NCBI GenBank assembly: GCA_019843655.1
Contig: JACDQD010000001.1
Span: 45,167,659 to 45,231,658, forward strand
DNA length: 64,000 bases
Direction: 5' to 3'
From: Lethocerus indicus
Lineage: Eukaryota > Arthropoda > Insecta > Hemiptera > Belostomatidae
Shown: positions 50,857 to 62,300 of the stretch, in pieces
Numbering within the stretch: the stretch's first letter is position 1
Layout: each line of letters opens with the position of its first letter
Notes under the pieces: generated by a model
The model's input: only the letters and a program-made list of their open reading frames with translations
What the model was told of the DNA's origin: nothing
The model's database searches: none
Made by a program: the position numbers and the translations under genes

Positions 50857-52038
50857 GTAGATTTCGTGTGTTTTTGTCTCCTCTCGCTGGTTTGGTTTTT
50901 CGCTAGACCGATTTCGGTTGCTCGCCATCTTCAGTAGCGGTGTTAGTCACTTTGGCACTGTGGATGTTTTTTGGGCATTCTGACTGCACTGTCACTGTCA
51001 CTTCCACTGTCTAGACAGTAACACTGTCACAGTTAAGCACATTGTTTTCATAATTTACGTTTTTAATTTATATCGGTGCAAGTGGACCCAACGAACGTTA
51101 GTTAAGTACATTTCCGCACCACACTCAGGGGGCGCTGGTTTATCGGTGCAAGTGAACCCAACGAACGTTAGTTAAGTACATTTCCGCACCACACTCAGGG
51201 GGGCGCTAGTTTATCGGTGCAAGTGAACCCAACGAACCTTAGTTAAGTACATGTCCGCACCACCCTCAGGGGGAGCTAGTTTATCGGTGCAAGTGAACCC
51301 AAAGAACTTTAGTTAAGTACATTTCCGCACCACCCTCAGGGGGGGGCTAGTATATCGGTGCATGTGGACCCAACGAACTTTAGTTAAGTACATTTCCGCA
51401 CCACACTCAGGGGGCGCTAGTTTATCGGTGCAAGTGAACCCAACGAACTTTAGTTAAGTACATTTCCGCACCACCCTCAGGGGGCGCTAGTATATCGGTG
51501 CATGTGTACCCAACGAACGTTAGTTAAGTACATTTCCGCACCACCCTCAGGGGGCGCTAGTTTATCGGTGCAAGTGAACCCAAAGAACTTTAGTTAAGTA
51601 CATTTCCGCACCACACTCAGGGGGGCGCTAGTTTATCGGTGCAAGTGAACCCAACGAACTTTAGTTAAGTACATTTCCGCACCACCCTCAGGGGGCGCTA
51701 GTTTATCGGTGCAAGTGGACCCAACGACTGTTAGTTAAGTACATTTCTGCACCATACTCAAGGGGGGCGCTCGTTTATCGGTGCAAAGTGAAAGCAAACT
51801 TTCATAGACAAATAAAAACTTATTGTAAGATAAAAATAAAAAAGTAAGTTATGAAAAAAATGTGCTTAACTGTGACAGTGTTGCTGTCTAGGCATTGGAA
51901 GTGACAGTGACAGTGCAGTGAGGATGCTGCCCAAAAAACATCCAAAGTGACTAACTCCGCTACTGAAGATGGCGAGCAGCCGAAATCGGTCTAGCGAAAA
52001 ACCAATCCAGCGAGAGGAGACAGAAACACTAAATCTAC
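50857..52038. mobile_element. Inverted-repeat (foldback-like) element, copy B, with internal tandem array
   Basis: The left arm (50857 to about 51070) and right arm (about 51800-52038) are reverse complements of each other over roughly 210 bases. They share GTAGATTT termini, CTCCTCTCGCTGGTTTGG, CGCTAGACCGATTTCGGTTG, CTCGCCATCTTCAGTAGCGG, TGTTAGTCACTTTGG and the inner CACTGTCACAGTTAAGCACA. The centre is the tandem array at 51071-51775. No transposase frame is present, so it is non-autonomous. Superfamily is unassigned; the architecture (long inverted arms plus internal direct repeats) recalls foldback elements. Arms are well preserved, suggesting recent insertion or arm homogenisation. Target-site duplication not resolved. 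Confidence 0.85.
51071..51775 (+). repeat. Tandem array of ten ~70-bp monomers inside element B
   Basis: Units beginning TATCGGTGCAAGTG start at 51071, 51141, 51212, 51282, 51353, 51423, 51493, 51563, 51634 and 51704, and an eleventh begins at 51776 and breaks off. Period is 70-71 bases. Each unit reads TATCGGTGCA(A/T)GTG, ACCCAACGAAC, TTAGTTAAGTACATTTCCGC, ACCA(C/T)(A/C)CTCA and a G-run ending GGCGCTAG in most. Units differ by a few substitutions and by the length of the G-run. Confidence 0.97.
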
Positions 52039-54064
52039 GGTGTAATATGTTTATATTGGGAGTTTTGCCGATAGAGAATGATAAACACGAACAGAAACCG
52101 CTGGGAGACCCACACGGCCATAATTCCCGGACACGTCATATTCCATCCTGCCCGGCATTACAAAACAAACCCCACAGAGGAAGTAATTATCCGGCCGTGA
52201 ACGTTTATTTCACTGTTCGAAATACAAAATACAACGCACAATACAGCACACTTCGCGAGTCCAACATTTATTATTGTAGGATTAATTTTTAGTATACAAA
52301 TGACCTTGTTTTGTGTATACAGTGATTTAAATCTGCAGTCAGAATAATGTACCACGTTACGATCTTTTTTTATGTTTCGCGTAGCATTAATGACTGAAGG
52401 GGGATAGAGCAAAGGGGATGACGATTTTGGAAAGTTTAAGACGAAATGAATACACCGGATATCCATAAATATATATGCGAAGGTGATTTGATAATTAAGG
52501 TAAATTTGTATGGTGATTAGTTATTTTACAAGCTTTGAAAAATATACTTTTCAGAGGGGATAAAAGAATCTTCCGAAATGGAGATTATATTAAAAAATAG
52601 AAATAATTTTGTTAAAAAAAAAGATATTTTTCTACGTTCCGAAAAACATAAGGTTCCATGCCCTTTCTTACGTTTTAAAGTGCGGCAGCCAGATATTCAA
52701 GTCATATAATATATTTCCACTATAAAAATTGTCTTTTTTCCGGACACATGGATGAATACAATTTCACCTAATTGTATTGAAAAAACGATATTTTAGCCAT
52801 CTCAGGTTTTCAATATTAATTATCAGTATATGTATAGCCTAAATAAATATGATCGCGAATTTGAAGCTTATAATACAAGGGTCGTTATATAGGACAGAAA
52901 TATACATTCAGGAAGAAATGAACGTTAAAAAATATTTTAATCATCAAAATGTTTCACCGCAATTTTTTGTAGCTGAAATACACTTTTAAAAAGTGAAAAT
53001 GATAGACATAAGAGAATACACTAAGCTCTACTGTTGGTGGAACATTCAATTGCTTTGTACTACTTCTACAGCAATCAAAATCTTACGATTCATTAATTTT
53101 TTTATGGGGAAGAATCGCAGTCTAGGTTTTAAAATCCGCGACATATAATTCGGTAAAAAACACACTTCGGACATATAATTCGATTTTGCGCGAAATGAAA
53201 AACAGTACTCCTTTCAAAAAATATCTTTGAGGTTGACTCTAGGCGTATATATACTATTAGTGGACTCCTTTTAGTGCGAGTTTTAAATTCTGCGGTATTG
53301 TGATAATGAAGTTGGAAATCGTTACGGTTCGAGACGATTAAAATATCGTTTCAGAAATCATTTTACTAAAACAATACAACTTTATGAGCATAAGTTTTAG
53401 GATATCCTATCGCTCGAATACGTCCCTCATAGGATCTCCAAAATTAAAACGCCTCGGCAATCTCGCTCCTTTTAACGGAGAACGAGTGTCTCAGGGTCAA
53501 ATATTTCCCAAACACCACTTATATTTAGAAATTGGGACGCGGTATAAATACGATATTGAGAAAGCAAGATACGCATATCTGTATCTGTACTGGACTCAAG
53601 AGATTTTCACTAGTGTCCGCAGCGGATCGACACCTGCGACTCCTTTTCCAAATTATAATTCATGTTTTATTTAATCTATTAAAATGTATTTTTATTTCCA
53701 TAGAACCGACTGAATTTTCAAAGTCATTCGGGGTTCAGTGATCGGCATCCTCTGAAGACTCAGCGATTGTAGAAGTAGTATAGAGCTACTGAATGTTCTA
53801 CCAACGGTAGGGCAGGGAAGTTCTTTTATATCATTGTCATTTCCTACCTTCTTTGTAATTTCTGCTGTCTCACCTTAAGTTAGACGTTTCTTGAACGTGT
53901 GGCTATCTAGCTACTAGACGTATCCGGGCAGTATATTTATCTAACTATTAAAAGCACGAACAAACAAATTATGAGGTAAATACACTCAAATAAACCCAAA
54001 TATTGCGCGTCGAATATTCAGGATTAAGAAATATTAAAGAAACAAAACAATAATTTCTGCATGA

Positions 54065-54117
54065 CTGCTCAGAAGCCGAAAAAGGATTAAATGATTTCCT
54101 TTTCGGCTTCTGAGCAG
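54065..54117. other. 53-base near-perfect hairpin (pre-miRNA-like or small foldback)
   Basis: CTGCTCAGAAGCCGAAAA (left stem) pairs perfectly with TTTTCGGCTTCTGAGCAG (right stem). One bulged A and a further three pairs follow, leaving a loop of about 10 bases. Eighteen consecutive pairs with GC-rich stems are far stronger than the surroundings. It is somewhat shorter than usual miRNA precursors, so identity is open. Confidence 0.5.
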
Positions 54118-54589
54118 ATTTTCGGTGTTCCACAACACGAATGGAACATCTAAACGTAGATCCGCGGTGATAACGTTATTTCGCGAATTCGATCTGTTCA
54201 ACGTCGTCCACGTATTCGTCCGGGGGAAGAGTCCAGAAATAGAGCACTGTTTTCCGCAATTTGGAAAACATGTCCGACGGATCCGATTAAGACGAGACGG
54301 AGTACAGGCGTTAAAAGAAAAAAAAACACGCAAATTCGTATCTCAATCAACCCGGCGAATTGATCGGGATTGATTTTGTTTTATCATTATCGCTCGGAGT
54401 AAAATTTCCAGAACGAGAGTTGAGCCAAACTTATTATGCTATTAGAATTGCATTCGCCATAAAACTTCCGAGTATAATATACATTTTATTGAAAAAAAAA
54501 TACTCTCGTTGAAATACATGACATCTAGAATAATGAAATATGCGGAACCTCTTTTTCGAAATAAAAATATGTTTTATGCCTTACTCCTC

Positions 54590-54740
54590 TACTGTTAGGT
54601 TATAAATTAGGATGTCATTGAAAAAAGACAAATGACAGAAAAATCAATATCATTTTAATATCAATTTTAATCCCGAATTATATAATTCTTTTATTCATTT
54701 AATTTTAGTGATGTCTTCGAGTGAAAATTTTATGATATTT
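54590..54740 (+). repeat. Dispersed AT-rich repeat, copy 3
   Basis: GACAAATGACAGAAAAATCA, ATATCATTTTAATATCAATT, TTTAATCCCGAATTATATAA and TTTTAGTGATGTCTTCGA follow the same block order as 41134-41297 and 41359-41516. Confidence 0.6.
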
Positions 54741-55229
54741 AAATTCGTTGGACAAATTGTATAAACGGATTTAACAGCGCTGACAGGAATCTTCATACAT
54801 TACAACAGATTTGTATGATATAAAACTTGATTTACGAGCTTGAGTTTTAAAATTTAAGTTTAAGTCAGCTCGAGTTTTTAGCCAAAAATCTGTAGATACC
54901 TCCGATGAATAAATGTTTGGAGCAGCTGACGATAGCACCGAGGTAGTCTGGGGGACCCAGTTTTGAGGCGGCTCTCCAGACCGATTCGCGACCCGGATTT
55001 TTCAAGTTCTCAAAATAGAAAAAATCTTGGCAGACCGAATGGACTTCAACAATTTTTTTCGCATCAAGACTGCTGTTTTTAGATTTATACGGATCGTTTC
55101 CGACGGAATCCTCCGGACGCCGGGGTTTCTGAGCTTTTCCCAGGTATCAGCGGGACAGTCGTTTTCTCGGCGCCGAGACGCCCGAAAGACCCGCCGTATG
55201 ACTCGAGGAAAAAGGTGGGTATGAAAAGC

Positions 55230-55302
55230 ATATTCTTCTGTCTCCTCTCGATTTGGCACTGAAGACTAGTTTCGGTTTCTCGCCTCCCTCTGTTAACGGT
55301 CC
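55230..55302 (+). mobile_element. Fragment of the inverted-repeat element family (left arm)
   Basis: TTCTGTCTCCTCTCG, GACTAGTTTCGGTTTCTCGC and CTGTTAACGGT parallel the left arm of copies A and B with deletions. No monomer or right arm nearby. Confidence 0.6.
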
Positions 55303-57308
55303 AGTGTAAGACGGCCATAAATCATTCATTATACAATATATAAATACATCAAATATCAAATCTCCATTTTATCACGTTGGGCCTCTATCGCCGACGGCTT
55401 TCGTTATAAATTACTCCCTAACCATTAGTAATCGCCGCTTGTATTGAGTGATAAAACTGCGCCCTACTTGGAAAGCGGTTGTTCTTTGAAAATCCATTTG
55501 AAAGTTGCCGACAACGGAAATTTCAAGTTAGACGCGGTGTGAAATATTCCCGCAAATATTTCTTCGGTTAAAATTATAAACTTGCCAAACTCGAGCTCGC
55601 TGAGCATCAGTCGTGCTCATTAGATCACGTCGATTATTACAATCTTCTGTGTCCACAGTTGTGTCCATCGGGAATTGTTCTACCAACGCCAATTTTCTGT
55701 CTACGATTTTATAATTTCAGATCGTATTTCATTTTTTATTTATATCCAGGATAGAAAAGGATCGACTTTTAGATTCATCGAACAGCAATGTTACCGCTCG
55801 CCAAATGATTTTAACGATTTGCAACGGATTCGCGCCCTGGGCGCATGCCATGCTTATGAGTGGGCCGATATGAACAGCCAGCGTTCGACGAATGAACCAC
55901 GTTCAAATTTCAAAATAAACTCTCCCTCGTATTCCACTTATGGTGGCCTGTCATGTTAAGACACCTGTTCGGGGGTTCGCGTTGTTTCGGCACATCACTA
56001 TTGGGATCTTCGCTCATTTGGTCCTAGCTAGCCACAAATGTAGTGAGGCTGAAGCATCTTGTCAGCGCTTCGAGCCCCGCCGTTATTCTTCAATAACGCT
56101 ATTGAAGAATTAACCGGTACATATTTATGTCCGACGTCATTATTATTTTCTGACAATTCTTCAAGCGTTATAACTCCCGAAGATATTTATACAGGGCAGA
56201 TTTTAATTCTTATAAATAAATAAGTTCGGTTTCGGCTTACCGCAATCGTCAGATTCAGTGTTACGTCGGGATACTTCGTCGTCCGAAGGAGCATCCTGTC
56301 TGGTCTGCCCTGTTTCTCTCTGCGCTTCTGCGTGAAATAGCAACTTGAATCTGCAACCCCGGACATCGGCTCATTATGCCAGTAAAATGTTCCCAAAGTA
56401 GTGTGTTAGTTCCCGAACTTATTTCGTTAATATATGCTATTTTCTCCGACTGGCGAATACATTTTGAAATCTCTTCGCCCCGGGTCTCCTCCTTCATCCA
56501 CTCACGGTTAAAAATACTTATCCTATCGGACAAAGCAGTGAAGCGACTATTGTACCTCGAATACCAAAATTGACTTCTAAGTACGCCTTAACTTAAGGCT
56601 ACCGATTACTTCATCCAATGGCTTTTTCCAATTTATTATCGGAGGAATTTAAGGCGTTTAATTGTTTTTATGATACGAAAAACCTCAGTAAACAGTTAAA
56701 TCTGTATCCTAAATAACAAAGTGTCAAAATTTTTCGCGAATTTGAATTATCAATCGAAAGATCGTATCGTTCGCTGTCAGTCGGGGATTCCGATATCGAA
56801 GAACCGTCATATCCTTGGTTTCTTCAAATAAATTTATGAGGCGGATACTAACAACATGGTCGCCGTCGCTTTCCGGTACACCGGTACCGGACGTCGTAAA
56901 TAGGGTATTAGCAACGAAATGAGTTAGAGCGATCGGGTTTAGGTTAGAACGGAAGATGGAACGAGCGATAACATTCCCCTCCCCCCTCGATAAATATCTG
57001 AAACTAAATTGAAAATACATATTTAGTCGGAGGTAGGGGTAGATAAAGGTGGGAAGTAGGAGGGATGGCGGAAGGATCGGTATGGTGGGGGGCGAGGGGG
57101 GGGAATATCCGGGCGGGGAGGAGGTCGAAGCCCGGCCGAAAACACCGGGACAATTAGGCCAATGAAGGCCGAGCCCGGTGGAGTTGGCAGCCCTGGGAGG
57201 CGGACCGGGGTGCCCGGTTATGACCGGGGTGCAGCCCTTGGAGACTGTTATTACGAGGATGGGGCTTCCCAAAGTTAGACGGCTGGCCGCGGTTCTCTAG
57301 TGTTCCGT

Positions 57309-57357
57309 TCAGTTGTCCGTGTCTCTCCGCCATGCTCACTCCCGACGCTGCCTCAAG
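57309..57357 (+). promoter_or_regulatory. Probable start site and 5' noncoding exon of the GABA transporter gene
   Basis: In GC-rich DNA, TCAGTT at 57309-57314 resembles an initiator. The short exon ends CTCAAG|GTAAAT at 57357. A pyrimidine-ended acceptor CTTGCAG|ATAAG at 59241/59242 would join it to the exon carrying the transporter start codon (59367). The small exon contains an ATG, which after splicing reads only eight or nine codons before a stop, so it would be an upstream ORF. No TATA box. Inferred from signals only. Confidence 0.4.
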
Positions 57358-59241
57358 GTAAATAGTCCCCAACGAGATATTATTCGAGTCGGAGGGATGG
57401 ATTAATCGACACTTGGACCCCCCGACCGCCGTTGTAGCCGCCTCCCTCCAACTGGCCGGTATAGGTAACTCCGTTTTGGACCGCCAGTACGCGAGAGCAC
57501 TCGCTCGTAGCGGAGGCGGCCGGCGGTAGTAGTAGTAGTAGTGGGCCCCCTAATTGAACACCCCGGGCCCAGTACCGCCCGCTAGAAACCTCCACGGAGT
57601 ACGCGATCGGACGGCTGTGCCGGGTGGGCGTCATCTACGCCGCCGACGCCCCGGCCCGCTCCACATACCTCCCTTCGCACCTTTCCCACTCTCTCCAGTC
57701 ACGCTCTATACTTTCCTGACAGATGCCAAACCGCAACCTCTATCCTATATTTCACGAGACTACCTAATACACGGCCTGAGTAAGTACCGTCTTGTCGGGT
57801 GCCGATATTCCCAGTCTCTTATACCTCCGACCTCCGACCGCCAACCTGAATACCGCTACTTGTTCCCGACACTTGATCCGTAGCCGAGAAGTATATTCGT
57901 GCGACCGACGTTATACGGATACTTTAATTTAATACGTATTGATAATAATCGAGGAATTAGGATTGTGACCGAGCAGTCGTCGTTCTGCGCGTATTCGGTG
58001 CCGTTTCGAATTTGAAAAATGATATCGCGCTTAGCTCGATACCACCGAAGTTAGGATAACATCGGGAACATAGAAAATATGGAAAGAGTGTTTAGGATCT
58101 TTAAGAGTAAGACAAATCTATAAAGGCGTAGTCAGATTGTTGGACTGTAGATACGATGTCCATTCCGCGAATCAGATACAAAATGAAAATGTTACATTCG
58201 TGAAATATTTTTATTTATATTACTATCTATCATTGCTAATTTCTTTCACTCGATAAGATCGCTGCGATACAAACTCGTACAATATATTTAATTTGAATAT
58301 ATTTACAGCGATGGTCTAAGTGATAAGTGAGAGAATTATTGCCATTATTAACACTTAATTCGAGATACGTTTTGGGCCACAGATTTCGCGTCTTCTCAAC
58401 CAAATATGTTTTATACGTCGCATGAAAATACAGATTTAAAAAGACTTTAAATACAGCCCGGTTTAGTTAAAAATTAAAAAAGAAATAATGGGTCAAGAAA
58501 TTTGTTGTTATATTGAATGCGGTAGCGCCGATGTCCTGAGTTGAAACCATATACCGTAAGTTTAAAATCAAATATAGTGTCTGTTTTTCAACCATAGAGT
58601 CATATATTTATACATAATAAATTGACGGACGGTTCGTGTGCGGGAATCGGGTCCGATTTCTCACCACCGCCAGTAGCATCATCCGGCCGAGTATTATACC
58701 TTCGGAATAATTATACCTTTACTATAATATGATTAGTACCTTATGGGGTATTACCACGTTTATAGCAATAATAGGTAAATCGAAGTAGTCCAGTATTATT
58801 ATTTTCAATATTCAAAACATTTAAAATTGATACTTATCGATTGATAAACAGAACGCTCCACCTGTGAAAATATGGACGTTATACGAATTTGCGACCAATC
58901 GGAAAACATTGGACAAACGAGTCGGATTTATTAAAACGGGAGGGCAACCTCACTTAGAATTCCTAGAACGGAATCGAATCGTTAAATCATTACAATCGAT
59001 CGCGAATCTGAATCGACTAGGAGCGCTTATTAAAGAACTCCGGAACACCCGATTTCGTAAACTGATGGCCAGGTATACAATAAGGTCCCCGGTAGGGAGA
59101 ATAGAAAATCAATTGGAACTAAAAACTCGCGAGTCAAGTCAAAACCTCTCGAAAGTTATTTCTCGCGTATTTATTCGGAGATAATCGACAATTATACACG
59201 GTCGATCGGATCGGAAAGAATTTCACTTTAAATGCTTGCAG
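57358..59241. other. Probable first intron of the GABA transporter gene
   Basis: If the 57309-57357 exon is correct, this 1.9-kb stretch is intron 1. It includes a GC-rich part with a short (GTA)n run near 57525 and a degenerate element-arm 30-mer near 58656. Open frames here (for example 58864-59184) show no family resemblance. Confidence 0.4.
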
Positions 59242-59366
59242 ATAAGTTTCCGGAGCAGTGGCGCGGACACCGCTCGAGTTGTGAATGCTAGGAAGGAGTC
59301 TACACGAGAATAAGGACTAGTCGAAAGCGGTAGTGAGCCGACAGCCGGATTGAGGGAGGGCGAAAG

Positions 59367-62300
59367 ATGGGCGAGAAACGCGAGACGGGCGTGAACCAGC
59401 ACCTGCTGGGGCTGGAGTTGAACCAATGCGTGGTGGGGACGGTCGGGTCGGTGGCCGGGGCCGGTTCCCCGGGGACGGTGGCCAAGGAGGAGAACTTGCC
59501 CGAGAGGGGCACCTGGACCAACAAGCTCGACTTCATCCTCTCGGTCGTCGGCCTGGCTATAGGACTGGGCAACGTCTGGCGGTTCCCCTATCTATGCTAC
59601 AAGAACGGAGGCGGCGCCTTCCTCATACCCTACTTCCTCACCCTGGCGATGGCCGGCATTCCCATGTTCTTTCTCGAGCTAGCCCTCGGCCAGATGCTCA
59701 CCATCGGCGGCCTCGGCGTCTTTAAGATTGCCCCCATCTTCAAAGGTACCTATATTTACCTCTCTCGTCGCGATTTACCAAGGGAACCGTTCAATTCGTT
59801 GCGGTTTCGGTCGTTCGCACGATTTACCTACTATTAAATCCGTTTCAATTAATACGTATAGTTACTCTCGCTTAGATGTAAATCCTTATACGGAATACAA
59901 ATTCCGCGGGGACAGTGCACTACGTTTCCGAATTTATTCCGATTGCACAAATAATAGTCGTCGATACGTCCGTTCCTTCCAGTTTGTCTAATAACTACAA
60001 ACGAAAACACAAACGCGTGATTTCGACGTGTCGATAGCAGACGTACAAATTGTTCCAGTCGGCCGTTTTGACTTTAAACTAACGGGCAATTTCTAGCGAA
60101 AAAAATGCGAATTAAACTGCGGCATGACCCCACCATTGATGCAAACGATCCATGTTAACGCTTCGAAGGTATTAGTGTAAGAAACTGAATAAAGGCCGAG
60201 TAATGACATTAAAAAACGTACAATTAATCTGTGGCATTAAATAAATTGGGACGCCGACGGGGAACCCCCCACCAACCTTATGCTGTACGACGGGCACACG
60301 TGTCGACCTTTTGTGAAGACGTGATTGAATATCCTGGTTGGAGAGACCGTTCAGAAAATATTGGCGTCGGAAAATGTTTTATCTTGTGTTCTTTCGACCG
60401 ACCGCCTTTGGAAACGAATGAGGAAGAATACCACTGTCCGTTTCTGTCGTATACGCGATTCGGTTCGATGTTATTTAGCTTTACAGAGGGATAACTGATT
60501 CAAGTTTCGAATTCTCGTGACCTGTAGTTGCCGGGTGGATTATCACTATGGACTTCAAAGCGACGCCGATAAATTTTGTAATAATTGTTGGTATTTGTGC
60601 GGAAGTGGGACTTTCCGAGGGTGCTCGGAACAAACCACGCCATGTGCTTCCAATTGTTATTATTATTTTCGGTGTGCTTCGCTCGGAAACAAGGGAGAAA
60701 AGAATTTTCTAGAAAGAATCTTCTCTTCCTAGGGAAGATTAGTGGGGAGGAACCAACGGTGAGGGTGAGAAAGATGAAGAAACAAAATTTAGTTGGGACG
60801 TCCATTTTTAAGAATCTGGTAGTATCGAGAGTAAATTTAGCAATGAGACCAGTGAATGAGCTAAGAAAGAAAAAGTACCCAAACCCCAATACTAATGTAC
60901 CCAGCTGTAATGTAATTTTTCGGCTGTTGTTAGGTATCGGCTACGCCGCTGCTGTTATGTCCTGCTGGATGAACATTTACTACATCGTCATATTGGCTTG
61001 GGCCATATTCTACTTCTTCATGTCTCTCCGCTACGGCAAGTACCACCAAACTTTGTCAATCCTTGCTATTTAGAATGTTAAGTCGGCAGGCAACTGGTAA
61101 CGATTCCGACTTTCAGATGTGCCGTGGAGGTCTTGCAACAACTACTGGAACACGGAGCACTGTGTCAACACCTACGAGAGGGACTCGCTCAACTGCTGGA
61201 AGAAATACACCAACGCCTCATACTACAACACCTTCTGCACGATCAACAAGCAGAACGTCTCCATCAGGGAGTTGACCGACCCGGTCAAAGAGTTCTGGGA
61301 GTAGGTATCCACCCTTTTCGGTTCCGAAAGCTCCCTTTTTTCTCTCGTACAGTCGGCTCAACTCATTTTAACCGATTTTAAGGCGGAGAGTGCTGCAGAT
61401 ATCGGACGGCATCCACCATATGGGAGGCATTCGCTGGGAGTTGGCCGGCGCTCTGCTGTTGGTATGGATCATGTGCTACTTCTGCATATGGAAAGGTGTC
61501 AAATGGACCGGGAAGGTAAACTCCGTTACATCGGATTAAAGTAAATAATAAAATATAATATATAATAATGCGACAAGGAGAGATTCCTTATTTGTTCTCA
61601 ACTGTTCAGGTTGTTCAGTGTGCGTCATAATAAAGACTAATTCATTAAATACACGAAGTATTAATACAAACAAATAAAAGACACTAATATTATATGTATT
61701 TTCAGGTTGTATATTTCACGGCGCTTTTCCCCTACTTCCTTCTGACCGTACTCCTGATACGAGGCATTACACTGCCCGGTGCCGCCGAAGGGATACACTT
61801 CTACATAAGCCCTAATCTCTCGAAGCTGGGAGATTCTCAGGTATCTAAATATACTTTGAAACTTCAAAGAGTCTACAGTTTTTATTCGAGGTTTAAATGG
61901 AGTGGACAGCATTGGGAGGGTCTAGGTGCTCGTGGTCGGTTTCTCCGGTAGTCAAGCAGCCTCGCACCGTGGAGTCTACAGGACTGGATTACGAATAAAC
62001 GTTATGTAAAGTTTTAAGTCAGCGAAGGGATATCAAATTGCCCGTTTGGTCTTACACTAGACCCGTCTTCGATTTCTCTGTGTCTGTGTACCATTTCTTG
62101 TAGTGACAGCACAAACAGGATGTCCAACAGGTAACCGACATTCGCAGGTCACGACGCCAAGAATGAGCATTTGTATTTTTTAAATAACTACATTATTTGT
62201 TGTAATAAACAAAATTTTCAAGTTTGTACTTGCCGCACTCCGTCCGTTTATATACGTACGTTACTGGAAATGGGACATGGAATATTCGAAAAAGAAATAC

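Larger units (their letters stand above)
52039..57308. other. Intergenic, no supported gene
   Basis: CpG-containing sequence. Named contents are a near-perfect 53-base hairpin (54065-54117), a copy of a dispersed AT-rich repeat (54590-54740), an element arm fragment (55230-55302) and a small hairpin at 56093-56122. From about 56.95 kb it becomes GC-rich, leading into the probable GABA-transporter promoter. Confidence 0.55.

Noticed and set aside
56724..57372. Minus-strand frames of 182 and 72 codons, one starting ATGGCGGAGAG
   Set aside because: The longer frame is rich in Pro/Ser from the GC-rich strand and has no motif. The ATG overlaps the better-supported plus-strand 5' exon. Kept only as a possibility.
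60585..61073. 162-codon plus-strand frame
   Set aside because: It runs from a transporter intron into exon 2 and past its donor in the true exon frame. Only the 60934-61035 part is coding.
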